Notes: generated from the letters alone by a model not told the origin. DNA of 64,000 nucleotides from Stachybotrys elegans (GCA_020746835.1 JAGPNK010000023.1:62001-126000), one strand, 5' to 3'; shown: positions 30,010 to 41,235, numbered from the stretch's first letter. Numbers and translations: made by a program.

Positions 30010-30569
30010 GTCACAGTTACATAGGTTCTGCATTAGGCACCAATAGACAATCGATCGGGTTTGGTAGAATTTTTGAGGTTGCAGGCCGAGTTTCTCTCTG
30101 TGCTGCGCAATCTTGGCTCAGATATCGATAAGGACGAGTACCGGGATAAATACCATTTCTAGAGCCACAAAGCCCAATTTCTCGCTCTTATTTGGATAGC
30201 ATCAAGCTTGATGGTCGAAACTGCCTGGTTTTGCGGAAGCCGTGTTTCCCATACACGTGTCCAGGGGAAGGGCAGCTACACCCTCACCACAATAGAGTTT
30301 TAATTGCCAAAAAGTGTTCAGTTTCGATGCTTTACAATTGGTTATAAAGATACCTTCTACTATCTTCTCCACTCATTACTTCACATGACTTTGAGACTAT
30401 ATAGGACCATGTTTCTCTCCAATGGACGAAGATTGTTCAGTTCAACGTCTTGCATGCATGCACGACTACCTTCCGCTCTCTTCGTTGTCTGTTGCTTTAA
30501 AGGGATGTAGGACAGCATGTATTCTATGGTGGTCTTACTATTTGACCTTATTTATAGCTTGTATATAAG
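30010..30569. other. Convergent intergenic gap
   Basis: Lies between the 3' ends of the chromo-like and recombinase genes. No gene was seen. Confidence 0.4.
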
Positions 30570-33023
30570 TTATCCTGAAACTATCGATGGTGGGTAGTGG
30601 TCCCCATGCGCTCGAGATGAATGACTGGCAAAGTGTTCATTTGTTCCTATAACTGCCTGACAGTCATTGTAAGGGCATCGGAATGGCATTGGAATCCGCT
30701 CAAGATGTTGAGAGCGAACGTGCCTTGCCAGACTATCAATGCGCCATTTCTTTTGCCGCTGTGCTTTGCCGACTTCTGGATCTCGCCATCGGCAAAATGG
30801 GCAGATCTTTCCAGCAAGCCTGGATCCTGGACCCCCCGAGGGTTTTTCTTCCATAGGAGCATCATCCGAGACCTCCGAATCCAGTTGAACAGAGGCTTGT
30901 GGCTGGACACTGGCCCTTGGCTTGGACTCGGCATACTTGGCTTTGCAGTAACGTGGGCTTTCCCGCCGATTACAAAGCCGTGCAAGCGCTGAAACAAGCT
31001 TCAGTCGACATTGAAATAGCTCCTCGTGAGTGGTGACATATGGAGCTTGGGAGAATAGGCCTACCACCTCGGTTCTCTCCTCAAGCTCGTATTCATCTGT
31101 TGATGGTGCTAATGCATCTTTCGTCGGCTTCATACCATTGAGTTGCTGGGCGATTTCTTTCCCATGTATCGTCTTGTGGAATGCTGCAATTTCTTCTTTC
31201 AGCCGCTGAGACTCTAGCTTCTTTCTCAGGCTGTCAAGTCGCTTTTTATGTTTTTCGTAATCCTGGCCCTTTCCAGCCTTCTTCGCAGCCACATATGACC
31301 GGTAGCCTTGCTTCTTGAGAAGCACTAATGCTTCTGAGATTTTTTGGCGACACTCCAGTAACTCGGGGCTGTCTCTGACCTCTTGCTTCTGTTCTTCTGT
31401 CAATTCTGTTGGGGCCAGTCCGTGACGCTCAAGCCGACCCATCATATTGACGAAATCCGTTTGTGGGTCTCCGCCAAATATAATGGCTTGGGTATCGTTG
31501 CCGATGAGATCTGTCATGTAATATCTCACATATGTAGAGGAATCTCCTAGCCTGTGGTTCATGGCTTGGTTCCTTTCCTCGGGCGTAAGTGCCTCTGCAA
31601 ATGGTCAGCAAGCCTCTCACATTGGCCAGTTTCACTCACCATTCAGCTTTTTGCCAGATCCTCGACGAATGTCATAGAACTGCAGGATCTTGGCGTATCC
31701 AAGTGCTCGACCAAGCCGAACCAAATCATCCCTAGTCCTGCCATATTTCAGAGCTTTACTCGCAGATACCTCCAAGCCTTCTATACTGCGAAAGATTGCT
31801 CGGTCTTGCCACTTCGCCTTCCAAGGGATTCTCACCCGATCAACGTGTGAGGGAACCTCAATTTCATAGATCTGCTCGGGACTTGAAAATTCATTCAGGA
31901 ATGCACCATCGGCAAATGCTAGAGCCAGCATATGAAGTACTGGGTCGTGCAGAAGAGTATGTTCCTCATGGAACCCAAAAACAAGAATTTTGGAGGAGCC
32001 TGCTGACTTTTTAACGTTGACCAGACTAAACTCGAGTCCAAGGCGAGGGCGCGTTCCACCGGGCGATGGAGGGAAAAGCTGAAACTCAACATGCTTGTAT
32101 AGCACGTTTCCAATAAGTGCATTAGGCCGAGTAGCAGTGGCCCCAGCGATGATCAGAATCAGCGCCAGCTGCACGCGAAGCCTTTCGTGGGTGTACACAA
32201 AGCCGTCCCGTACATAAAGATAGTGAAGAATCAAGTCCAAATCTTCAACATATAAGCCAGATTTGTCTTTCTTCGATCTATCCAGACCGAGTGTGCGGAG
32301 GAACTGTTCCTAGAGTTTAGCCTTCATACGAGGTATAGAAATAGAGGTTAACTGACATTACCAACGTCAAATAAGACACCCCCATCCATCCATCGGGCTG
32401 TCTTCTGAGCATAAACCATACTCAGGACATTCCAATAGGTCATGATAGAGGATTCCTTCTTGACACGAGAGTTCTTTAGCCTCCAATGCAGGTAGGCCTT
32501 GAAAACAGATGCGTTACATTCCTTGAGTGACTCCAAAGGCTCTCGTCCCGTCAATTCACAGAATCTAATCAAGGTTAGCTATAAAGTTATTTGTTGCTTG
32601 GAGGCAACTGTACTTATCCCATTTCCTTTCTTCAGGAATTGTCATTCTCTTCGTGTTTTCATCATGACTAGCCATCGTTGGCCCTTCAGCGTTGAGCTGG
32701 TCAATTAAGTCATTGTAAAACGCAGATTCTTGCTGCGGGCTTTCTTCCGCACTACCGTACCCAGAATCCAGATTCAATTCAGGGTCAGGGTCAAAGTCGA
32801 GATCGCCATCCGAGGCCTCATGAAAGTGACCGGTTCGTGAAGGTTCTGGATCAAAATCATCGGAGCTATCCTCAGAGACATGCTCGCTGGCTTCCGAGTG
32901 ATCATGCAGAGTAACTCGGTTTTCGATGTTATTTGATCTTGAATGAGTCCTGGTTGCAGCTCTATGAGAAGAGAACTTTCGTCTCTGCATAGCCCGCCTG
33001 GGAAGGTTCATCGCTCGAGCCAT
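30570..33023 (-). CDS. DUF3435 tyrosine recombinase (Starship captain family) with two C2H2 fingers
   Basis: Four exons: 33023-32614, 32564-32357, 32309-31640 and 31594-30570. The introns are 49, 47, 47 and 45 nt, with donors GTACAG, GTCAGT and GTGAGT and acceptors TTAG, CTAG and GCAG. All joins keep frame and give 770 aa with no stop. The DUF3435 signature is strong: HYLYVRDGFVYTHERLRVQL, the first catalytic Arg in TATRPNALIG (R267), FGFHEEHTLLHDPVL, ALAFADGAFLNEF, the YxxR box FYDIRRGSGKKLN (Y418/R421) and MNHRLGDSSTYVRYYM, with H443 and candidate nucleophile Y454/Y455. An acidic disordered N-terminus precedes it. The C-terminus adds CPFC...HVRSQH (about 694-726) and a second Cys2His2 finger (about 736-760). 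Family members mobilise giant fungal Starship elements as the first gene at one end. Many relatives occur outside known elements, so the role here is inferred. Confidence 0.9.
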
Positions 33024-33598
33024 AAGTACATGCTATGGGTGCTGCTGGTGACTGATGACGAGTATGGCGAGTGGAGGAGAGAAAGATGAGTGGGAAAATT
33101 CAAGGCACGTCAGAAAGATGGAAAATCAAAGAGTAGCTATTAATATGTCTCGGGAAGGAGTATGGCACAGGGATCGGCTGAGCACGAGTGTGCAAGCGCC
33201 TAATCAGTGAGGAGGGTGGCTCGGCAGGGTCGCCTTGTACAAGGCATGCCTGGCATCACGTAACAAGGAATGGCGTGAATGAGTGAAGCCTGGTTGTGCC
33301 GTGCTCTCGTTACCATTGCCTAGGGTAATGTCTATACTATACTAAATATACCATACAGTACTACAGAGTCCATTCGTGTCCATAGTACGGCCATTGAGAG
33401 CTGGGACAAGAACAAGAACAAACAAAAGGGTTACATGATAGTAGGACGATTTTGAGCCCTGATCTTGGGTCATATCCTAACCACATGGTTTATGGCCGTG
33501 CCCAAGTTTGGGCCGTGATGGGGACCTTTTCTTGGGTTTTCCATGTAAGGGAGTGTAAGGACAAGATTTGGGATTCCGAATTGCGTAACTTACGAATT
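33024..33598. other. Upstream region of the recombinase
   Basis: No gene. From 33450 it becomes rich in GGGACC, TTTGGG and GGGCC words. CGTAA/TTACG arms flank a single base at 33584-33594. If a Starship-type end exists, it would be expected here or in the repeat to the right, but no target duplication could be defined. Confidence 0.35.
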
Positions 33599-33599
33599 G

Positions 33600-33832
33600 G
33601 GTAGGCGGTCAGAGCGGGGACAGGATCTGGGACGTAAGTCAAAAAGGAAGGCGGTGAAGGAGGGGACAGATTTTGGGACAGCCTACATTGGGAAGGCGGT
33701 GAGAGGCAGGACAGATCTGGGGACAACCCATTTGGGTAGGCGGTGAGTCACGTGAAAGAACGAACGTTGAATGCGGAAGGCGGTGAGAGGCAGGTCTGTT
33801 TTGGGAAGTAGTGAACATGGATGGCGGGGAGA
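33600..33832 (+). repeat. Six-copy ~44-bp degenerate tandem repeat
   Basis: The core GGCGGT(G) recurs at 33604, 33650, 33695, 33739, 33779 and 33823 (the last as GGCGGG), spacings 46, 45, 44, 40 and 44. The fuller unit resembles GGAAGGCGGTGAGAGGCAGG followed by ACAGATTTGGGGACA. Confidence 0.8.
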
Positions 33833-34099
33833 GATGCCTTAAAATATGGGGCTGGCCTTGGTGGGAGGGCCGCTGGATTTGGCAACTTGGGCTGACTAGA
33901 AATGGCAGCACATCCACGTGGAGGTAGATATTAGGAGTAAGATTCTTAAGCTAAGGGGTAGAAGCCATTACTAGCTATTTAATGCTGGCCATTATGGATA
34001 CAGTTGACAATTAAGAGATAGCTAGTGATTCAGGTAAACCAAGGACATAGTCTATTGCTTAGCGTAAGAAGAAGTAGTATACTTGTAGGTATATAAGGT

Positions 34100-36270
34100 A
34101 TTAAGGTCTTTTGAGTGGGGCTTAAAGCGGCACTGGAACGTTAGCATATTACCCACTGGATCTAGCGGCAGAAGCTGCCAAATCCAGCAGCCAATATGCC
34201 GTCTGAAATGTTTAAGTAGTACTTATTTACTTAAAAAGAGTATTTATTCCTAAAGAAGCTATTTTAATACTTTAACCTTTTAATACCTTACTAATATTAC
34301 TAATTATAATAGGCATTATATTTATTTTATTTATAGAGCTAAGTTAGTACTAATAAACATTTTCTAAATAGTAATTATATAAGAAATTAAAATCTATATA
34401 ATAATAAAAGTAAATACTATAATTCTCTTTTATATATATTAATTAGTAACTATTTTATTAAGAAAGTAAAGCTAGACCCTACTAAAAGAAGGTAAAATAT
34501 ATTATAAATGTCTATTTTAAGTTAAAAATTAAGTTAATAATTAAATTAGTCTAAGTATAATAATTATATATTTACTTAGCTTTTGCTTTCCCTTTTAGTA
34601 ATAACTAATACTCTTTACTAAGTACTAATACTAAGTAGTATAAGTAGAATATACTTAACCTAAATATTTTAAGTATTTAATAGTAAAGTAACTATATAAA
34701 TAACTTCTTATTAAAGATTTAAAGTTTTAGTTTATTAATACTTAGTAATATCTTTATAAAGTAAAATAATAAAAGGAACTTTTATAAAGGGAAAGTAGTA
34801 TATAATAAAACTAAAGGTAAAATAATATATTTATACTTACTCTATATACTTTATTCTATATACTTTTTACTATATTAAAAAGATTTACACTTAGTATAAT
34901 AATATTTACTAAACTATACTATAAGTATTAGTTTAAATTAACTATCTATAGATTAATAAGCTATATTTAGCCAATTAAATTTATAAGTAATATATTTATT
35001 TTAGCCTTATAATTATTATTATTAAATATATACTAAGGTATTACTTTTCTAGGCTTTAGTTTAACTAGAACTATCTTTTATTATTTTAATACTATTATTA
35101 GTAGTAATAGTATTATACATTCTAAATAAAGTATTAAAAACTAGTAGAGATTTATATCTATACCTTCTTTAACTTTTATATACTTATATTATCTTTATAA
35201 AGTATAGTTAATATATTAGTAAGAAAACTTATATTTAAGTCTATTAATACTTTTAGTAAAGCTATAATATAGTCTAACTTTAACTATAATAGTATATTAG
35301 CTATAGTTATAGCTATAGCTAGTTAAGAAATAAAATAAGGAAATAATAATAGTAGAGTTAAAAGGCTACTAATTAAATATTCTTTAAGGTAATAATTCTA
35401 GGAATATTTATATATATATAGGTATTTAAATATTTATACTATAAAAGATTTTAATATTAGATTTATAATAGAATTAATAAATAGAAATAAAGACCTAGTA
35501 GAATATAAAGCTTAAGAAATGGAAATGTAATAAAATTAAAAGATAAAAAGTTAGATATAGTAGAATTATTCTAGGCTAAGAAATAAAAATATAGTAAAAT
35601 TAAAAAATAAAAAGTTAAATATAGTAGAATTATTCTAAACTTAAAACTAAAACTTAAGAAAGGGAATGTAATTGGGTTTTATAACTAGTAAAAAAAGATA
35701 TATACTTTAAAATAGAGTAGTAAAAAAAAATATATATCTTTAGGAGTAATAAGGCATTAATAGTTAAAAGGAGGTATATACTAGTAGAGTTAGCCTAAAA
35801 TAATAATTTCTAGAGTAGAAAACTACTATAGTAAATAGGCTTCTATAAATAATTAATTTCCTAAACTAATAATATTTATAAAAAGGAATAGAAAATCTCT
35901 TCTTTTTAACTTTAAAAAATAATAAAAAACATTAGTAAGAAATAAACTAACTAACTATTTAATAGTTAAATTTAATAAGTATACTTAGTTTATTAATTAT
36001 AGCTTACTTATATATACTCTTATTAATAACATTACCTAACTCTTAAAGCAGTCTATAAAATCCCTATTAAAGTTATTTTTTCTCTCTTTATAATATAGTT
36101 TAGAGCTATCTAACTAGGCATGTAAATAGAGGTTTAAAATAATAATAGTAGCTAAGAGATTAAGCGTAGTAAATAGTTAGTTTTTTTACTATACTTAAAG
36201 TTAAGGCCTCTGCCTATATTATTTCTAGAAGGAGTATTAGTAATATAATGGCATTAGAGACTGCCTTCTT
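34100..36270. other. AT-only island, RIP-like, no genes
   Basis: More than 2 kb made almost wholly of A and T, with TA steps everywhere and no long open frame on either strand. C and G are nearly lost, as expected for repeats mutated by RIP (CpA to TpA). A ~65-bp segment ending in TAGAATTATTCTA is duplicated in tandem at about 35525-35640. The original repeat cannot be recognised. Confidence 0.8.
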
Positions 36271-36749
36271 ATAAATTCGACTTTTCAGTATATTAGTGTT
36301 AAGGTTTCATTTTTCATGTCTTTGCAATTTTGGCCATGGATTATGGACGCTTACGCCTGGCTCAAATGCCACATGCATTTCTTCACACGGGAGGCGGCGC
36401 CAATCATGCCTGGATAGGGCTTTGGGATGTCTAGAGGTTAATGGGGTTTACACTGCACTGCCACCTACGCGCCAGCATACAGCCCATCGTGTCTGCCTGG
36501 TACCTGGGGCTGTCCGACCAGCTGACATTAAAAGCCAGGTCGGCCTGAGTTCCGAACCCCACTATGGCTTATGAGACTGTGTGTCCCGTCCAAAACGCTC
36601 CGCCTCTATGACCAGACCTATCACCATGATGTGCCCCCGATTGCGATCAGAAACATCCCCAAGAAATTACTCTCCCTCTAGGACCCTGTAGCTGGACAAA
36701 TACGACTCTGCCCCCAGCAAAGCGTTCTCAGGGAGAACCTGCGGACAAA

Positions 36750-38642
36750 ATGGACGACTACGCCTTCGAGCAGGCCATCAAACGCTGCCGCGCGGTTAGT
36801 GAAGACATACAGTGCTTGGAAATGCTCTCCTATTCGGTAAATTGCATTCAAAGTGATCTTGTACGTGGCTAAACGGTATTTGCCTAGGATTCCAGCCTCG
36901 ACTCCATAAAACACCAACCTCTAGTCCCCGATGAGTTTGACAATTTCCTCCATCGTCGTGTATGCTATATTGCCTAGTCTATCATTGCCTCTAGACGACC
37001 CTCGCATAGAGGTCTAACTCGAAAGTTATGGTAGGGGATCTTTGCTCCAGCCATCTTACCTGATACCGTGCACTTGACAGCTGGAGTTCGATTAATGTAT
37101 GTGGAAGCGTTATCGAGGTTTCCTCAGCCAAGACTGACAATTAAAGCCTTCAGGAAAATGCCCGTCATCCCGAAACCTTCGCTCCCGAACGCATTAGTAT
37201 GATGCCAGGCCATTATACGTCAATGATGGCTGCACTGCACCTACCACGCATTGCTATTGAAACCTCTAGCGCTGTGGGACCACTGTTCTAGAGCGGAATA
37301 GATCATGATAAAGACGGAAGGCAATATCTACGTTCGTCTTTCACAAATGACCGCACTGCTCTTTAGTGGCGTGTAGTAACGTGTTGGTAGAGACGATATT
37401 TCGAAAAAGTGACGTTCGGAAAAAGGGCAAGACCCGAGGCTGGGAGCTGCTGTTGTGCTATGACTTCAGCACACGCATCACAACGGGCTTCTGCAAGGGA
37501 ACTGAGTCGTCCAATGTCTCAAAATTTATTGAGCAGCTTAAATCTTGCGCATCTGAGATGAGCCATGCGATGCTCTTGCCGGTCATTATGTTCAGCTTGG
37601 AGTCTTCCCCTGCCGTGGATGCAAAGCAACGTGGGGCTCGAGACTGGCTGAAAAGACTCGAAAAAGAAATCTCAATGGGTTTGGATATTGAAGAAGGAGA
37701 CAGCTACACCAGGTTCAGTAACACGGCTTTCGATACGATGAATAGAGACTTGGTAGAATGCCAGGCGCAAGTCCTATGGACACGGCCAAAAGCCTATTCC
37801 TCGATCATAGACTCGATCGAGGAAGCAGCCCAGCTATTCATGCAGACACTTCCCGAGAGCGAGAGGAGCTTGGCCATCGAGAGTTTCCATACAAGGATAC
37901 TGTCGAGACTGAGACTCTATAAAGAAAGGTGGAAAGGCATGGAAATGTATATAGACACGACCATGCAAAGATTGGAAATTCAACGAAGCGCTGTAAGTAC
38001 TCATCTTTCTCTGAGTCGTTTATGAGAACTGACACAGGAGTTTTAGCTCTACAATATCATGGCACAGAAAGAAAGCAAGTTGAACTTCCAGATCGCTGCT
38101 GATCAGAAAATGCTTGCGCACATGAGCAAGCGCGAATCTGAGGCGATGAAAGGCATTTCACTTCTCGGTACCATCTTTCTTCCAGGAGCCTTTATAGGGG
38201 TAAGAATACTTCTTCACAGCCATATATACTATTTTTGTTACTGATAGTAATTCTGAAGTCAATCTTTTCGACCACCTTCTTCGATTTCAAGGATGCTCCA
38301 AATATGGCCTCCGTGGTTTCGTCTAGATTCTGGCTATACTGGGCTGTCACCATTCCCTTCACACTCGTCATAGTCGCTCTATACTATCTATTGGAGAAGA
38401 GACGGTTGAGGTCGTACGCCATCGAAGACGCAGACCTGCAGCGAGACCTCGACAGGATGGAACTGGATATCATTAGCGCCATGAGAAATCGAACCCTGAG
38501 CAAGACCACTACCTGGAATGTGAGGAACGAAAGAAAGTTACAGTTGGCGGCTGACGAGGAAAATGATTATGGAGCTTTCAGGGGGCCTACTGTCGTTACG
38601 TCAAACTCCTTGGTTGTGCCTACGGTTGATTACGTCCTGTAG
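36750..38642 (+). pseudogene. Fungal CorA-like Mg2+ transporter-type protein, pseudogene
   Basis: Exons follow as 36750-36836, 36888-36959, 37010-37096, 37154-37992, 38047-38199 and 38259-38642, joined by 50-59-nt introns. The start is the ATG at 36750 (MDDYAFEQAIKRCRAV). Three in-frame stops interrupt it: TGA at 37061, TAG at 37289 and TAG at 37364. At least two sit where the family context suggests Trp (TGG to TAG). One base is also missing at about 37369-37370 (W-ACSNVLVE). The 3' half is intact: MAQKESKLNFQIAADQ, the first membrane segment with GTIFLPGAFIG and SIFSTTFFDF, and a second helix FWLYWAVTIPFTLVIVALYY. These are the hallmark of fungal CorA-like two-TM proteins. The decay next to the AT island fits leakage of RIP. 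Confidence 0.8.
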
Positions 38643-39432
38643 GTCGGGGTACGGTCTAAGCCATTAGTTCGTATCTTGCATTCGACCAGCGGCGTTTTGA
38701 AGGGGACAAACGCTATATTCCGTTTCCTTACTCTAGAAAGGAGACGAATGGAAGATTCTGTAGGGAAAGGGTTATGGACATGAAGTTCAAACTCAAAATT
38801 ATCCACTGAATGGTTAACCGTGTCTTCCTTATTTGCGAGCAGTCTATGAGGGTTGTTGATACAGCGAGCGAAGTTCTGCACTGTCGATGTTGAGGTGAGT
38901 GTAGTGTCAAGACCCCTAGAAAGAACAATGGCCCGATCCGACTGCAACCTGCCTGCCACATTTGCTACTTGGTGGCGATTTCGCATAGCCAAGGGGATGG
39001 ACAGGACCACAGATTGCCGTAGGGATGATTGTACCCCTAGGGAATGCCCTCCGATGCACAGTGGATACTATATCGGAACAATGCATTCATTACAGGGATG
39101 TCAATCACCGAGCGGCGCCGATTATGTCTGAAAAGACCCTCCAGAATCTGCCTGTGCTCGTCCTTCCAGATTTGGGGGTTTAGTCTATAGCGTTACGCTA
39201 CACTGCCGCCGGGGCACCCCCCTGGCTTGCCAGGAACACGAGATTAATGCATTTGCAGATTTGGTACTAAGCGACAAGCAGAAGGTGCAACATGATGGCA
39301 ACAGTGCATTATTACGCTGCCGTGATTGGCAGGTGCGTTAATTACCTTACTCGGTGTTGTATGCTATAAAACCAAGACAGGTAGGTTTTGGTTGGTTGCA
39401 GTTGTTTGTCTCTCTGTGTGACTGCAATCAGG
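38643..39432. other. Intergenic stretch with PAD promoter
   Basis: No gene supported. TATAAAA at about 39364-39370 lies some 65 bp before the next start codon. Confidence 0.45.
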
Positions 39433-41235
39433 ATGAAGCCTCTCAACAACATTCTCGCCTTTTGTATGCTTCAGCAGGTCTCTGCCTTGGCTGTTACTAT
39501 CTTGGCAGACACAAACCGCGATGGAATAGTCAACAACCTCGATCTCCAGGGGAAGAACAATTGGACGGCGGATCACGGGGCTCTCTTTCTAGCCAATATT
39601 GTCGATACCGACCGCAGATGTTCCCTGCAGGTCACCCGGCAGACATCGGATGCCGCGTTGGAACAGTGCAACGATGCCGCCGACGATGTCCTCCGCAACC
39701 CTCGGTACCTCGCCCCTCTCGTCACGCTCCCCGTGAGTGCGGATGGCTTGAGCCCCAATGCGCAGGGTTTTGTATCCGTGGTGGACGCATCTGATGCCGC
39801 CAAGGTTCGCATCTTCCGAAAGGGTGTTGACGGCAAATGGACCATTGTCAAGTCTGATTCTGCCTTTACCGCTTCGGAGATCAAGCAGGGTCTCCAGCTG
39901 GGCATTGATGCGCGTGATATTCGCAGACCTAACGGGTGGGATGGACATGCTGCGGTGCGATTCAGAGTCTCCAACGGTTCCGGCGATGCAGCCGAGGATA
40001 CAGTGGCTCTGCGCGTGGCACCCGTCCTTACGCACCACCACGCGCAAAATGCAGAACGCGTCTTCGTCAGCACCGTATCCTATACTCCGCATGTGCAGTT
40101 TGTCGCGGATCTTCAAAAGAACGTCAATCCCATTATGCCAGTGCAGGTGCTCAAAAACGCCAACAACGACATTTGGACACAAGACTTCTTTGAGACGGCA
40201 TACAGCAGTATTCCTGGGCCGGACGGGCCCATTGTGGTGCGCATCATGCTGCGCACAGCATTGCTCTCCCGAACTGCAGGCCGTGCGACCTTCTCGGAGC
40301 TCCGCGACGGCACAGTGGGCGCCGTGAACACGGGAGATGGAGGAGCGTCCACAGATTCGACCGGAAATTTGGAAACGATTCCGCCCTACGCTTACAACGG
40401 CAAAAGCTACCCAGCTGGGCGCATCATCCTCGGCCGGCAGGCCAACAAGGATCCCGTCATCTCGGCCCTCCTCGAGGTGCAGGAGACTCAAGATCCTTTA
40501 CGCTTAGATACAGACTGGCTTGCTGTAGGCCATGTGGATGAGTTCTTGCAGTTCTTGCCGGCCAACAACAAGAGGGGTTGGGTTCTGGTTGCAGATGACC
40601 CCGCCAAAGGCGTTGCTGTGCTACAAAAGGCGGTTGCCGACGGCTACGGCAGCCAGCGAGCCTTTTCACGCCCGAGCTTCTCGTACGATGCGGGGCAGTG
40701 TGTGCCCAAGCTCACTATCAGCCAGGTCCTCGCGCTGAAAGGGTTCATTGATACGAACAAATTGGCGGCTGAACGCATTGCTGCCAACTTGGAAATTCTC
40801 AAGCGTGAGACTGGCCTCACGGATGACGAGATCGTCCGCCTGCCTGCCACCTTTTATAATCAGGATCCCGGCTGTGGCTCGAGCAGGATCGCGTCAATTT
40901 CTTCTTTAAGCCAGAGACCGCTCAACATCCTCGAAGCTGCCGCTCCACCGGGGGCCGCTCTTCAACGTCGCCAAAGCTCTGCCCAATTGCTTGCCTTTTA
41001 CCCAGGCATTGTCAATGGCCTGGTTCTGAACAACTCAACCGTGGTCTCCCCGAACCCATGGGGCCCGATCGGGCCGGACGGAAAGGATATTTTGCAAGTG
41101 GAAGCTGAAAAGATCTACGCCAAGGTCGGATATAAGGTCATTTGGCAAGATGATTACTTTTCACACCACGTTTTGCTAGGAGAGGTTCATTGCGGCACAA
41201 ACACTTGGCGGAAAGCCGACGACGTTTGGTGGTAG
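39433..41235 (+). CDS. Secreted protein-arginine deiminase (PAD family)
   Basis: 600 aa from the ATG at 39433. A signal peptide (about residues 1-20, ending VSALA) precedes an acidic calcium-binding-like loop DTNRDGIVNNLDLQGKNNW. The C-terminal two thirds match the PAD catalytic domain. The usual Asp-His-Asp-Cys set is present: D251 in IWTQDFFE, H367 and D369 in VGHVDEFLQFLP, and C587 in EVHCGTNT. PAD enzymes convert protein arginine to citrulline using calcium. Vertebrate PADs are intracellular, while fungal members carry signal peptides. The frame is complete, with no introns. The gene is GC-rich compared with both AT-rich flanks, so it is either well conserved or acquired separately. Confidence 0.88.
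   Translation: MKPLNNILAFCMLQQVSALAVTILADTNRDGIVNNLDLQGKNNWTADHGALFLANIVDTDRRCSLQVTRQTSDAALEQCNDAADDVLRNPRYLAPLVTLPVSADGLSPNAQGFVSVVDASDAAKVRIFRKGVDGKWTIVKSDSAFTASEIKQGLQLGIDARDIRRPNGWDGHAAVRFRVSNGSGDAAEDTVALRVAPVLTHHHAQNAERVFVSTVSYTPHVQFVADLQKNVNPIMPVQVLKNANNDIWTQDFFETAYSSIPGPDGPIVVRIMLRTALLSRTAGRATFSELRDGTVGAVNTGDGGASTDSTGNLETIPPYAYNGKSYPAGRIILGRQANKDPVISALLEVQETQDPLRLDTDWLAVGHVDEFLQFLPANNKRGWVLVADDPAKGVAVLQKAVADGYGSQRAFSRPSFSYDAGQCVPKLTISQVLALKGFIDTNKLAAERIAANLEILKRETGLTDDEIVRLPATFYNQDPGCGSSRIASISSLSQRPLNILEAAAPPGAALQRRQSSAQLLAFYPGIVNGLVLNNSTVVSPNPWGPIGPDGKDILQVEAEKIYAKVGYKVIWQDDYFSHHVLLGEVHCGTNTWRKADDVWW

Noticed and set aside
32310..32356. Apparent frameshift in the recombinase between exons 2 and 3
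   Set aside because: Using donor GTCAGT at 32356 instead of the GTAATG a few bases upstream gives a phase-0 join and continuous family sequence.
33584..33594. CGTAA/TTACG mini-palindrome as the element's terminal site
   Set aside because: Without a matching copy at a far boundary it cannot be told from chance.
39433..41235. Three long antisense or alternative frames within the PAD gene
   Set aside because: They follow from high GC and lack any domain; the PAD frame holds the full catalytic set.
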